Below, piece by piece: positions 24,749 to 33,657 of a stretch of 64,000 nt of DNA. How positions within the stretch are numbered: position 1 is the stretch's first letter; every line of letters starts with the position of its first letter. Source of the stretch: Planctomycetota bacterium (GTDB lineage Bacteria > Planctomycetota > UBA8742 > UBA2392); assembly GCA_020638675.1 (NCBI GenBank), contig JACKID010000001.1:1426001-1490000 (forward strand), read 5' to 3'. Position numbers and translations under genes: made by a program. The notes beneath the pieces were generated by a model, which saw nothing but the letters and a program-made list of their open reading frames with translations, ran no database searches and was not told the DNA's origin.

Positions 24749-26788
24749 CTACAGCTCAAATGGGTTGGTAACGGCCTTCTTCGCCTTGGTTGCACGATCG
24801 CGTGGATCGCCGCCTTTGCCGTCGGTGATCTCGCACTCCGGCAGCGCGCGCAGGATCTTCTTGCCGTAGCCCTTGGTGATGATGCGCGAGTCGAGAATCA
24901 CCACGGTGCCGAAGTCGTCCTTGCGGCGGATCAGGCGGCCGAAACCCTGGCGCAGCTTGATGGTCGCCTCGGGTACCATGTAGTCGGCGAAGTCGCTGCC
25001 GCCGGACTTGCGCACTTCCTCCATGCGCGCGGCCACCAGCGGGTCCGACGGCACGGGAAACGGCAGGCGCACGAGAATCACTGTCGTCAGCGCCTCGCCG
25101 GGGACGTCTACCCCCTGCCAGAACGACTCGACGCCGAACAGCACCATCTTTTCGCCTTCCTTGAAGCGCTCCAGCATGCGCAGGCGGCTCAAACCCTCAC
25201 CCTGGCGCAGCGGCGTATACCCGAGGAATTCGAGCCTGGCGTGCAACGCGTCGTACACGCGCCGCATCTGCCCGTAGCTGGTGAACAGCACGAACGTACC
25301 GCCGCGGCTGCGCTTGATCGCGTCGGTCACCTCCTCGTTGATCCGCTGATCGTATTCGCCGTCGCTGCCGCCGCCCTTCGGCGGCTCGGGCATGTCGCGC
25401 GGGATCACGATCTGGGCGTTCTTCTTGAAGTCGAATGGACTGCCCACCTGCAACTGCGCCGCATCGTCCGGTACGCCGAGGCGCCCGCGGGTATAGTCAA
25501 AGTTCTCGGGCCCGGTTGCGAGTGTCGCGCTGGTCATCACCACGCCCTTGCAGCGCTCGAACAGGTGCTTGCGCAGCAGGTCGCCAACGTGCACCGGCGC
25601 GGCGTGCAGCTCGATGTTCTGCTCGTTGCGCCCGACGTTGGATTCGATCCAGTAGACCTGGCCCTCAAGCTGCTGATTCACGAAGCTGAGGATGCCCGCG
25701 GCCGCATTGTTCAGGCGCTTCATGACTGACTCGATGTCGAGGCGCTCCTCTTCATTTTCTGTACGCAGCATGCCGTTCTTCAGCATGAGCGACAGCTCCA
25801 TCAGCGCCTCGGCCGCGTCGGTCGGGAACAGGTCCGGCTGGTTGACGCGCACGGGGCTCTTGCCGTTGCGTCGCGCCCAGCTTTCCACCTCGATGAACAG
25901 GTGCTCGACCGCGTCGCGCGCGTTGCGTACGGCGTCGTGGCAGCCTCGCAGGAAATCGAAGCGGTCTACCAGCCCTTTTTTTGTGCGCGCGTTGAACACC
26001 ATGCCCAGCGCGTAGCGCATCCCGTCGCGCGTGACGTGGATGCCGAGATGGTCGCTGGCGTAGCGCTCGAGATCGTGGGCCTCGTCCACGATCAGGTACT
26101 TGTAGTCCGGCAGGTAGTTCACGCCCTGCGCCTTCAGCGCGAGGTCCGCACAAAGCAGTGCGTGGTTCACCACGAGAATGTTGGCGTTGTAGATGCGTTT
26201 CTTGGCGCGCTGGTAGAAGCACTCTTTCTCGAAGTTCGGGCAGCCCCGCCCGAGGCAGTTGTCGCTGCTGCTGACGACCATGTCCCACGCCTCGCCGCTG
26301 GGCGTGAAATCCATACTGCTGCGCGAGCCGTCACCGGTTTCCTCGGCCCAGCGCTGGATGCGTGACAGCTCGCGGCTCAAGTCGCTGTTACCGGCCTTGC
26401 CTTCGTTCCTGGTCGCGTTCGCAAGACGGCGCAGGCTGATGTAGTTGCTGCGACCTTTGGCCAGCACGGCCGTGAATTCCTGGTCCCAGACGCTGCGCAG
26501 GAACGGGATGTCCTTTCCGTAGAGCTGCTCCTGCAGCGCGATGGTGCCGGTGCTGATGACAACGGGCTTGTCGTCTGGCTTGCCGGACACCGCCCGCTGG
26601 ATCGCCGGCACCAGGTACGCGAACGACTTGCCGACGCCGGTACCCGCCTCGACAACCAGGTGACGACCTTCGCCCAGTGCAGCCTCAACGGCGCGTGACA
26701 TCTCCAACTGCTGCGGGCGGTCTTCATAGCCGGGCAGCTTGGTGGCGATCAGCCCGTTCGGGCCAAGGATGGTGTCCGCGAAACTCAT
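24749..26788 (-). CDS. dinG: DinG/XPD-like ATP-dependent DNA helicase
   Basis: 679 residues, superfamily 2 helicase of the DinG group. Walker A AGTGVGKS (48-55), DEAH box (235-238), and C-terminal motifs with VESFWQGVDVPG and QGFGRLIRR. The iron-sulphur region has Cys 178, 183 and 190, with DinG-like spacing, but the first ligand position, in KGRSNYIS near residue 118, is Ser rather than Cys. ATG 26788. Unwinds DNA with 5'-to-3' polarity in known members. The exonuclease domain found in some Firmicutes DinG is absent. Confidence 0.9.
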   Translation of the reverse strand: MSFADTILGPNGLIATKLPGYEDRPQQLEMSRAVEAALGEGRHLVVEAGTGVGKSFAYLVPAIQRAVSGKPDDKPVVISTGTIALQEQLYGKDIPFLRSVWDQEFTAVLAKGRSNYISLRRLANATRNEGKAGNSDLSRELSRIQRWAEETGDGSRSSMDFTPSGEAWDMVVSSSDNCLGRGCPNFEKECFYQRAKKRIYNANILVVNHALLCADLALKAQGVNYLPDYKYLIVDEAHDLERYASDHLGIHVTRDGMRYALGMVFNARTKKGLVDRFDFLRGCHDAVRNARDAVEHLFIEVESWARRNGKSPVRVNQPDLFPTDAAEALMELSLMLKNGMLRTENEEERLDIESVMKRLNNAAAGILSFVNQQLEGQVYWIESNVGRNEQNIELHAAPVHVGDLLRKHLFERCKGVVMTSATLATGPENFDYTRGRLGVPDDAAQLQVGSPFDFKKNAQIVIPRDMPEPPKGGGSDGEYDQRINEEVTDAIKRSRGGTFVLFTSYGQMRRVYDALHARLEFLGYTPLRQGEGLSRLRMLERFKEGEKMVLFGVESFWQGVDVPGEALTTVILVRLPFPVPSDPLVAARMEEVRKSGGSDFADYMVPEATIKLRQGFGRLIRRKDDFGTVVILDSRIITKGYGKKILRALPECEITDGKGGDPRDRATKAKKAVTNPFEL

Positions 26789-26849
26789 GGCCGGAGTGTA
26801 CCAGCCGTTGCGACAAATTGCGGAGGTGGGGGACCTGTGGACAGGTTGG

Positions 26850-28799
26850 CTACCGGTCCTTCTTGCGGCGGGCGAACTTGAACCAACTGGTTGCTTCCTT
26901 GATGGTCGCGGCGAAGTTCTTGATGATCCCGCGCTTTTCCATCCTCAGCTTGATGAGCTCTTGCAGCTTCCTGGTTGGCTCATCGCCCGGCATGAGCATC
27001 TCGGCGCGCGCGGCGTATTTCGCCGCGTCGTCGATGCGGTTGTTTTCGAGCAGGGCCGCGGCGTAATTGGTCAGCAGGGTCGGGTCTTCCGGCGCGGCGT
27101 CCATGGCGTCCTGTGCGGCTTCCAGCGCTTGCTCCGGGCGGCCGAGTCGCGAGTAGATGCCGGTGAGTTCCTTGTCGATGGTGGGCAAAAGCGCATTCAT
27201 CTTGAGGTTCTCAAGCACGTCGCAGGCGTCCTGCCACTTTTCTTGACGGCGCAGCGAGATGCCCAGGAACAGGTGCGCTTCCCAGAAGTCCGGGAACTGC
27301 TCGACCAATTCGCGCATGCCCAACTCGCCTTTGGCGGCATCTCCCGTCATGGCCGCGTCGGCCCACTTGCGGAACTTCTGCTCCACTTCCGGGTGCTCGG
27401 CGTAGCGGCGTTGGCGCGTGACGAGGTCGCGGATCTCCTCTACGCCGACGCAGATCTCGGCCTTCTCGAGCGACGTCAGGGCCCGCTTGTGCCGCCCCAG
27501 CGCGTTGAGCGAACTTGCCATCAACACGTGGGCGATCGCGTCGCCGGGGTGCTCATCGGCGTAGCGCTCGGCCGCGTTCAGGGCCTGCTCGTGCTTGCGG
27601 TTCACAACGAAGAACTCGGCGGCGTCGGCAAACACTTCACGAGGCAGCCCGGGGGATTTGACCAGCGCGTCGTACTGTTCGACGGCCTTGTCGATGTCCC
27701 CGCGCGAGCGATACATGCGCGCAAGGTACAGCCGCGCGGCGACGCTTTGCGGCTCAAGCTCTAGCGCCCGGCGCCACAGTCGCTCAGCGACCACCTGCTC
27801 GCCGAGGGCAGCGCTGGACGTTGCCGACTCGACGATGGCCTCGACCCGCAGGTTCTCTTCCTGCATGGCGACGCTCAGTACGCGTTGTGCTTCCAGATGG
27901 CGCTCCGCCATGTTGAACGCCCGCCCGGCGAGCAGCGCCGCCGTCATGCGCTCCGTCTTCTCGGGCGCTTCGAACTTTCCGCTGAGCACCTGGCAGAACG
28001 CCTTGGCGGCGTTGGACGGCTCATTGGCCGCGAGCATGAGGTGGCCGCGAGCGCGCTGGGTTCGCCAGTCGGCGCCGGAGCGCGACACCGCCGCTTCCAT
28101 CGCCTTGAGCGCATCTTTGGCCTCGAAGCCGCGTTCCAGGACCAGCACCTGTGCAAGCTCAACCAGTCGGTCGCGGGCGGACTTGAACTGGGGGTCGAGG
28201 CGCAGCGCTTCAAGGGCCGGGCTGTAGACGCCCTCGGCGTCACGTGCGACTGCGCCGACTTCCGCCGCGAGCAGCAGCGCGCGGGTTATCAGCATGTTCA
28301 GCCACGCCTGGAAGTTTCGTGTCTCCGGCGCGTAGTCGGATTTCGGCGCTAGCCCAAGCGCCTCGGCAATATCCTTGAACAGCCGCCCGACGGATTCGCC
28401 GAACGTGATCGGCATCAGATCGGCCGTGTAGCGCCCGCGCGAGAACCCACCCTTGAGGTCCGTGACGGTCACCGCCAGCGCGAGCCCGTCGGTATAGGAG
28501 GTGTCTGCGATCTGCTCCAGGATTCCGCTGACGACCAGGTCGAAGTCCGGCTCTTCGTCGGCCTCGCCGCGCATCCCGAAGATGAACTCGGATACGTGGT
28601 CGGGCGTCAGCTCTTCACTGAAGCTGACGAGTTTGCGCCAGGCGCCGTCTTCTTCGGTCTGCGCGCTGGTAAGCACAAGCGGGTCCCCGCCGAGCCCGGA
28701 AAGCCAGTCCGACAATTCCAGGCTGAGCCCGCGGGCGACGTGGCCCGCGCGCTCGTCAGTGATGCGGGTGGAAAACGGGATCAGCGCGATGCTGCTCAT
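26850..28799 (-). CDS. Large TPR-repeat protein
   Basis: 649 residues, no signal peptide. Residues 1-150 form an alpha/beta domain of unknown type that starts MSSIALIPFSTR and vaguely recalls TolB-type N-domains; 190-620 are helical repeats with clear TPR units (for example AARLYLARMYRSRGDIDKAVEQY and LGISLRRQEKWQDACDVLE). Ends in a basic tail. ATG overlaps the hemL stop by 4 bp, indicating translational coupling, though no functional link to haem synthesis is evident. Confidence 0.8.
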   Translation of the reverse strand: MSSIALIPFSTRITDERAGHVARGLSLELSDWLSGLGGDPLVLTSAQTEEDGAWRKLVSFSEELTPDHVSEFIFGMRGEADEEPDFDLVVSGILEQIADTSYTDGLALAVTVTDLKGGFSRGRYTADLMPITFGESVGRLFKDIAEALGLAPKSDYAPETRNFQAWLNMLITRALLLAAEVGAVARDAEGVYSPALEALRLDPQFKSARDRLVELAQVLVLERGFEAKDALKAMEAAVSRSGADWRTQRARGHLMLAANEPSNAAKAFCQVLSGKFEAPEKTERMTAALLAGRAFNMAERHLEAQRVLSVAMQEENLRVEAIVESATSSAALGEQVVAERLWRRALELEPQSVAARLYLARMYRSRGDIDKAVEQYDALVKSPGLPREVFADAAEFFVVNRKHEQALNAAERYADEHPGDAIAHVLMASSLNALGRHKRALTSLEKAEICVGVEEIRDLVTRQRRYAEHPEVEQKFRKWADAAMTGDAAKGELGMRELVEQFPDFWEAHLFLGISLRRQEKWQDACDVLENLKMNALLPTIDKELTGIYSRLGRPEQALEAAQDAMDAAPEDPTLLTNYAAALLENNRIDDAAKYAARAEMLMPGDEPTRKLQELIKLRMEKRGIIKNFAATIKEATSWFKFARRKKDR

Positions 28800-30100
28800 G
28801 CCACAATTGTAGACGACTCCGCTATCTCAGCGAAAGCCCGCTCCGCCGCCGCGATCGTGGAATCAATGTCGCGGAAGGTATGGGCATTGCTCACGAACCA
28901 TGCCTCGAACTGGCTGGGTGGCAGATAGTGGCCCTGATCGCGCATCAGCGCGTGGAAACGTGCGAATTGCCCCGTGTTGCTGCGGCGCGCACCTTCGAGG
29001 TCCTGGACCGGACCCTTCTGGAAGAACACCGTAAGAATGCTGCCGCAACGGGCGATGTACACGGGCAACGATGCCCGCTCGGCCGCTGTGCGCAGGCCAA
29101 ACTCGAGCCGCGCCGAGAGAACTTCCAGGCGTCGGTAGATCTCCGGGTTGTTGCGAAGCTGGGTCAGTGCGGCCAGACCGGCGGCAACAGCGACGGGATT
29201 GCCGGACAAAGTACCGGCCTGGTACACCGGGCCCTCGGGCGCGAGCTGTTCCATGATCTCGCGTCGCCCGCCGAAAGCCGCCAGCGGCATGCCGCCGCCA
29301 ATGACCTTGCCGAGAACCGTAAGGTCGCCCTGTACGTTGAGCAGTCGCTGCGCGCCGCCCCACGCCACGCGGAAGCCGGTCATCACTTCATCCATGATCA
29401 GCAGCGCACCGGATTCCCTGGTGATCGCCGCGATGGATTCGAGGTAGCCGCGCACGGGCATGACGACGCCCATGTTGCCCGCGATCGGCTCGACGATCGT
29501 TGCGGCGATTTCGTGCCCGAATTCCGCATAGGCGCGCTCGACGTGGTCCACGTCGTTGAACGGCAGCACGATTGTGTCGGCGGCGACGTTGGCGTTGACG
29601 CCCGCACTGTCCGGGCTGCCGAACGTCAGCGCGCCGCTTCCCGCGCTGACGAGCAGGCTGTCCACGTGCCCGTGGTAGCAACCGGCGAACTTGACGATCT
29701 TGCTGCGCCCTGTCGCCCCGCGCGCAAGTCGCAGCGCGCTCATGGTCGCTTCGGTGCCGCTGTTGGTCAGGCGCACGCGCTCGCAGTCGGGCAGCGCTTC
29801 GCAAATGATGCGCGCGAGCGCGGTCTCGGTAACAGTCGGAGCGCCGAAACTTGTCGAGGACTTTGCGGCACGGGTGATCGCCGTGATGACCGGCTCCGGC
29901 GCGTGGCCGAGAATGTGCGGGCCCCATGAGCCCACATAGTCGACGTATTCCTTGCCCTCGATGTCGGTGATCTTGGAGCCATAGCCCGAGGCGATGAACG
30001 GGGGCGTCTCGCCCACGGCCTTGAAGGCGCGAACGGGGCTGTTTACGCCGCCGGAAATAAACCGGCGTGCTTCATCAAACGCCTCGCGATTGCTTGCCAT
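28796..30100 (-). CDS. hemL: Glutamate-1-semialdehyde 2,1-aminomutase
   Basis: 434 residues, class III PLP aminotransferase. Converts glutamate-1-semialdehyde to 5-aminolevulinate in the C5 tetrapyrrole pathway. PLP lysine K265 in LGKVIGGGMP, D237 in MDEVMTGFR, and the GSGTEA-type phosphate loop (NSGTEATMSA) are present; GGVNSPVRAF at the N-terminus is the family hallmark. Length is normal. Lies 20 bp after the rhomboid gene. A HemJ-like protein lies elsewhere in the window at 50205. Confidence 0.96.
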   Translation of the reverse strand: MASNREAFDEARRFISGGVNSPVRAFKAVGETPPFIASGYGSKITDIEGKEYVDYVGSWGPHILGHAPEPVITAITRAAKSSTSFGAPTVTETALARIICEALPDCERVRLTNSGTEATMSALRLARGATGRSKIVKFAGCYHGHVDSLLVSAGSGALTFGSPDSAGVNANVAADTIVLPFNDVDHVERAYAEFGHEIAATIVEPIAGNMGVVMPVRGYLESIAAITRESGALLIMDEVMTGFRVAWGGAQRLLNVQGDLTVLGKVIGGGMPLAAFGGRREIMEQLAPEGPVYQAGTLSGNPVAVAAGLAALTQLRNNPEIYRRLEVLSARLEFGLRTAAERASLPVYIARCGSILTVFFQKGPVQDLEGARRSNTGQFARFHALMRDQGHYLPPSQFEAWFVSNAHTFRDIDSTIAAAERAFAEIAESSTIVA

Positions 30101-30120
30101 GGAAATCTCCGCGACGAACT

Positions 30121-31101
30121 CTAGTCGTCCGCGTCTGCCGGTTCAAGCGACTCAGGCGTGTTCGGGTCGCGCAGAAAATCAAACGCGCGACCTTCGGCTT
30201 CGGCCAAGTCGATTCCGTTGGCGTGAGTCAGCGGCAATCGCAGCGCGTCAGTATCGTAGGACTTCGGGTTCACCGCGTGGTACTCACGCCAGACTGTGAG
30301 GTGCGTAAGCAGCGCGACCTCGCCGCTGCGCGTGTGGTTGTGCGTCTTTGCCTGCTCGAGCAACTCGTCGCCGCGCTTCAGGTCGCCGTCTTCATAGGCG
30401 TGCAGCGCCCGCGTCGCATACCACGTGGAGCGCGTAAACGGCGCGCAGGCAAATGCGGTCAGCCCGGCAATCGCCACGCAGACCAGCGCCGCCGCAAGCG
30501 AGTTGTAGAGGTCCAGCTCGCGTTTGTATTTGTGCTCGAAGAACATCCCGAGAATGACTCCAGGTACGAAGCCGCCGAGGTGGCCGAGCAGGCTGACGCC
30601 CGGGCGCGTGCTCATGTATGCGCCGAACGCAAGCCAGATCAGCAGCATGCGCGCGGCCGGGATCTGCAACAGCCCCTTGATGCTGCCGGTCTTTACATAG
30701 AAGAAGCCGAGAATCGCGCCGAACAGTCCGTAGGCCGCGCCGGATGCGCCGACCAGCGGGATCGCCGGGTCCATGAACGCGATCGCCAGTGCCGAGCCGC
30801 CCATCAGTGAAATCAGGTAGATGATGACGGTCGGCCTCCAGCCGTGAAGGCGCTCCACGATGCTGCCGAGCACGTAGATGCCGTAGGCGTTGAACGCGAT
30901 GTGCAGGATGCTGCCGTGTACCCAGCCGCAGCTGAACAGGCGCCAGTACTCACCGTACTGGACGTCAATTCCGCGAGCCCAGCCGATCCTCTCGATCACG
31001 CCGCCGCTGATGATGTCCGCAATCGAGATTGCGACGTTGAGGGCGACCAGGGTAAGCGTCGCCGGAGGCATGTATCCGGGGTTGTACTGCCGGATCGCCA
31101 C
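30121..31101 (-). CDS. Rhomboid-family intramembrane serine protease
   Basis: 326 residues, six or seven membrane helices. Catalytic Ser in GASGAAYG (S120) and His in LLGHLGG (H174); the oxyanion-side motif H67-N71 (LHIAFNAYG) is intact. After the last helix (to about 235) comes a helical soluble C-terminal domain of about 90 residues that I cannot assign. GTG 31101 chosen because it lies one base after the tsaD stop; ATG 31071 is possible, and the longer frame from 31170 would overlap tsaD by 68 bp. Confidence 0.88.
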   Translation of the reverse strand: MAIRQYNPGYMPPATLTLVALNVAISIADIISGGVIERIGWARGIDVQYGEYWRLFSCGWVHGSILHIAFNAYGIYVLGSIVERLHGWRPTVIIYLISLMGGSALAIAFMDPAIPLVGASGAAYGLFGAILGFFYVKTGSIKGLLQIPAARMLLIWLAFGAYMSTRPGVSLLGHLGGFVPGVILGMFFEHKYKRELDLYNSLAAALVCVAIAGLTAFACAPFTRSTWYATRALHAYEDGDLKRGDELLEQAKTHNHTRSGEVALLTHLTVWREYHAVNPKSYDTDALRLPLTHANGIDLAEAEGRAFDFLRDPNTPESLEPADADD

Positions 31102-31102
31102 G

Positions 31103-32215
31103 TCAGGCCGTTTCTGCCTTCTGGCGCTTCTCGTCCTTGTTGGGAAGGACATCCGCGTCGAGCGAGGCAATCTGCCCGATGACCAGCTTGTGAAAGCCCA
31201 GGCCCGCGATCATCTCGGCGTTGTCCGTGCACAGGTTCAGCGGCGCCGCGTGGAAGCCTGTGTTCTTCTGCGCCTTGCAGGCGGCGGCCATCACTTCGCG
31301 CAGCCGTTTGTTGGCCGCGACGCCGCCGCACAGCACCACGGCGCGGCAGCGCACTTTGCGCGTGGCGGCCAGCGTCGCGCGCACGAGGATGTCGACCGCC
31401 GCTTCCTGGAAGCTCGCTGCGATGTCGGCCAGCGGCAGCTTCACGCTGAGTGTGCGGGTTTCGCTTTTCGGCACCGGAGTTTCCGGCGCGCGCGCGGTGA
31501 TCAATCGCCCCGCGTTGCGCTGGGCTTCGATCACAAAGCCGCGCTTGCGCAGGTCGTTCAGCACGGCCGTCTTCAGCCCGCTGAAGCTTAGCTGCAGCCC
31601 GTCCGGCCCCGCTTCGCCGCGCGGGAACTTGATCGCTTCGCGGTCACCGCCGAGGCTCGTCATCTGCACGGCCGGCCCGCCGGGGTAGCCGATCCCGAGC
31701 AGCGCTGCGACTTTGTCGAAACACTCGCCGGCCGCGTCGTCGAGCGTGCGGGTGATCAGCTTGTGCTCGGTGGGGCCGGTGCTGAGGAAGATGTCGGTGT
31801 GCCCGCCGCTGACGACGACCGAGACGTGGGGGTAGTCCAGCTCAGGGTCGTGCAGGTGGGCGGCGTAGATGTGCGCCTCGATGTGATCGACGGTCACCAG
31901 CGGCTTGCCCAGCGCCCATGCCAGCGCCTTCGCGCTGCTGAGCCCGACGTAGAGGCTCCCGACGAGCCCGGGCTGGTTGGTGACCGCCACCGCGTCAATA
32001 TCGGAGAGCTGCTTGCCCGAGTCCGTGCACACCTTCTGCACCAGCGGCATCAGCGTTTCGTAGTGCACCCGGCAGGCGACTTCCGGAACGATGCCGCCGT
32101 ACTGTGCGTGAATCTTTTCCTGGCTGGCGCGCCCGCCCGCGAGGATCTTCTGACCGTTTTCCACCAGGGCCACGGCCGTGTCGTCACAGGAAGTTTCGAT
32201 GCCCAGAACAAGCAT
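31103..32215 (-). CDS. tsaD: tRNA N6-adenosine threonylcarbamoyltransferase TsaD
   Basis: 370 residues, ASKHA-fold metalloenzyme that finishes the t6A37 modification of ANN-decoding tRNAs, with TsaB and TsaE (not in window). GIETSCDDTA at the N-terminus, metal ligands H111 and H115 in HIEAHIYAAH (usual form HLEGH, so Gly is replaced by Ala), and GGVAANKRLR near residue 308. A charged insertion around residues 245-265 and a Lys-rich tail make it slightly longer than the typical 340. Confidence 0.96.
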   Translation of the reverse strand: MLVLGIETSCDDTAVALVENGQKILAGGRASQEKIHAQYGGIVPEVACRVHYETLMPLVQKVCTDSGKQLSDIDAVAVTNQPGLVGSLYVGLSSAKALAWALGKPLVTVDHIEAHIYAAHLHDPELDYPHVSVVVSGGHTDIFLSTGPTEHKLITRTLDDAAGECFDKVAALLGIGYPGGPAVQMTSLGGDREAIKFPRGEAGPDGLQLSFSGLKTAVLNDLRKRGFVIEAQRNAGRLITARAPETPVPKSETRTLSVKLPLADIAASFQEAAVDILVRATLAATRKVRCRAVVLCGGVAANKRLREVMAAACKAQKNTGFHAAPLNLCTDNAEMIAGLGFHKLVIGQIASLDADVLPNKDEKRQKAETA

Positions 32216-32263
32216 GCGTTGATTGTCGGTTTCTGCGCGCGGATTGGAACTGGCAGTAGCCCA

Positions 32264-33574
32264 CTACTCCGCGGGTTTCACCGGCTCCTTGCCGATGCCG
32301 AAGAGGGTCATGCCAAGCTCGGCGGCCTTCTTGCGGTCGATGCAATTGCGCCCGTCGAAGATCATCGGCACGCGGATGCTGGCCTTCACCTTGGCGAGGT
32401 CCGTTTCCTTGTATTGAGGCCACTCGGTGCAGACGATCAGCGCGTCAGCGCCGGCGGCCGCGTCGATCGGGTCCTTGGCGTAATACAGGTCCGGGTGCAG
32501 CTTGCGTGTGGCCGGCATGGCGACCGGGTCGTGCACGCGCAGCTTGGCGCCGGCGGCCTTGAGCTTGTCGATCAGCCGCAGGGCCGGGGCCTCGCGCAGG
32601 TCGTCCGTGTTCGGCTTGAACGCCAGGCCCCAGATGGCGAGGGTCTTGTCGTTCAGCACCCACAGCTCGGCCTCAATGCGCTGGTAGAAGTTATCGAGCT
32701 GCGACTTGTTGGTGTCGCTGATCAGGCGGATCAGCGGGGCATCCACGCCGAGCTCCTCGCTGATGTGTGCCAGCGCGTCCACATCCTTGGGGAAGCAGCT
32801 TCCGCCGTAGCCGATGCCCGCGCCGAAGAAGTGGTTGCCGATGCGATGGTCGAGGCCCATGCCGTGCACGACTTCACTGATGTCGGCGCCGCTTGCCTCG
32901 CACAGGCGGGACAGCCAGTTGGCGTAGGTGATCTTCAACGCCAGGAAGCTGTTGCTGGCGTGCTTGATCAGCTCAGCGCTGCCGACGCTGGTGACGACGA
33001 TGGGGCAGTTGAAGCCCTTGTAGACTTCGCGCAGCAGGCTTTCGCCCTTGGCGGAGTCCACGCCGACCACCACGCGGTCCGGGTTCAGCGTGTCGTAGAT
33101 CGCGCTGCCTTCACGCAGGAACTCGGGGTTGCTTGCGACGTCGAAATGCACGTCGCCCTTGATGTAGCGGGCGATGGTGCGCCGGATACGCTCGCCGGTC
33201 TTGATCGGCACCGTGCTCTTTTCGATGACGAGGCGATAGTCCTTCAGATTCTCGGCGATGGTGCGGGCGACACGCTCGACAAAGCTCATGTCGGCCTTGC
33301 CGCGCTCGGTGCTGGGTGTGCCGACGCAAATGAAGATCGCCTGGCCGAATTCGACGGCGTCTTCCGTGCGGTCGCTGAAGATCAGTTTCTTGCTGGCGAC
33401 GTGCTTCTGCAGAAGCTCGGGCAAGTCGGGCTCGAAGAACGGGACTTCGCCCTTCTTAAGCTTCGTCAATTTGTCCTTGTCGTGGTCGACGCAAAGGACC
33501 TCGTGGCCCTTCTCCGCGAAGCAAACGCCGGTGATCAATCCCACGTGGCCTGAGCCGATGACGCTGATCTTCAT
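32264..33574 (-). CDS. ugd: UDP-glucose 6-dehydrogenase (nucleotide-sugar dehydrogenase)
   Basis: 436 residues. Oxidises UDP-glucose to UDP-glucuronate with two NAD+. Rossmann motif GSGHVG (7-12), catalytic Cys 260 in GGSCFPKD, K204 and N208 of the ELIKHASNS motif, and the C-terminal UDP-binding domain are present. Other nucleotide-sugar dehydrogenases (UDP-ManNAc, GDP-Man) are possible but the sequence pattern fits UGDH best. Supplies acidic sugars for surface polysaccharide. Between the lptD-like and tsaD genes. Confidence 0.92.
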   Translation of the reverse strand: MKISVIGSGHVGLITGVCFAEKGHEVLCVDHDKDKLTKLKKGEVPFFEPDLPELLQKHVASKKLIFSDRTEDAVEFGQAIFICVGTPSTERGKADMSFVERVARTIAENLKDYRLVIEKSTVPIKTGERIRRTIARYIKGDVHFDVASNPEFLREGSAIYDTLNPDRVVVGVDSAKGESLLREVYKGFNCPIVVTSVGSAELIKHASNSFLALKITYANWLSRLCEASGADISEVVHGMGLDHRIGNHFFGAGIGYGGSCFPKDVDALAHISEELGVDAPLIRLISDTNKSQLDNFYQRIEAELWVLNDKTLAIWGLAFKPNTDDLREAPALRLIDKLKAAGAKLRVHDPVAMPATRKLHPDLYYAKDPIDAAAGADALIVCTEWPQYKETDLAKVKASIRVPMIFDGRNCIDRKKAAELGMTLFGIGKEPVKPAE

Positions 33575-33657
33575 CCCTGTCTCCGAATACCGCCGCGCAG
33601 CCTAGTTTGGCCATCCGCGAGTGGAAGAGAGGTGTTTGTTTGGTGATAGGTGTTGCG

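Noticed and set aside
31763..33553. Plus-strand open frame of about 600 codons opposite tsaD and ugd
   Set aside because: Both opposite-strand genes have full catalytic motifs; the open frame has none and arises from high GC codon bias.
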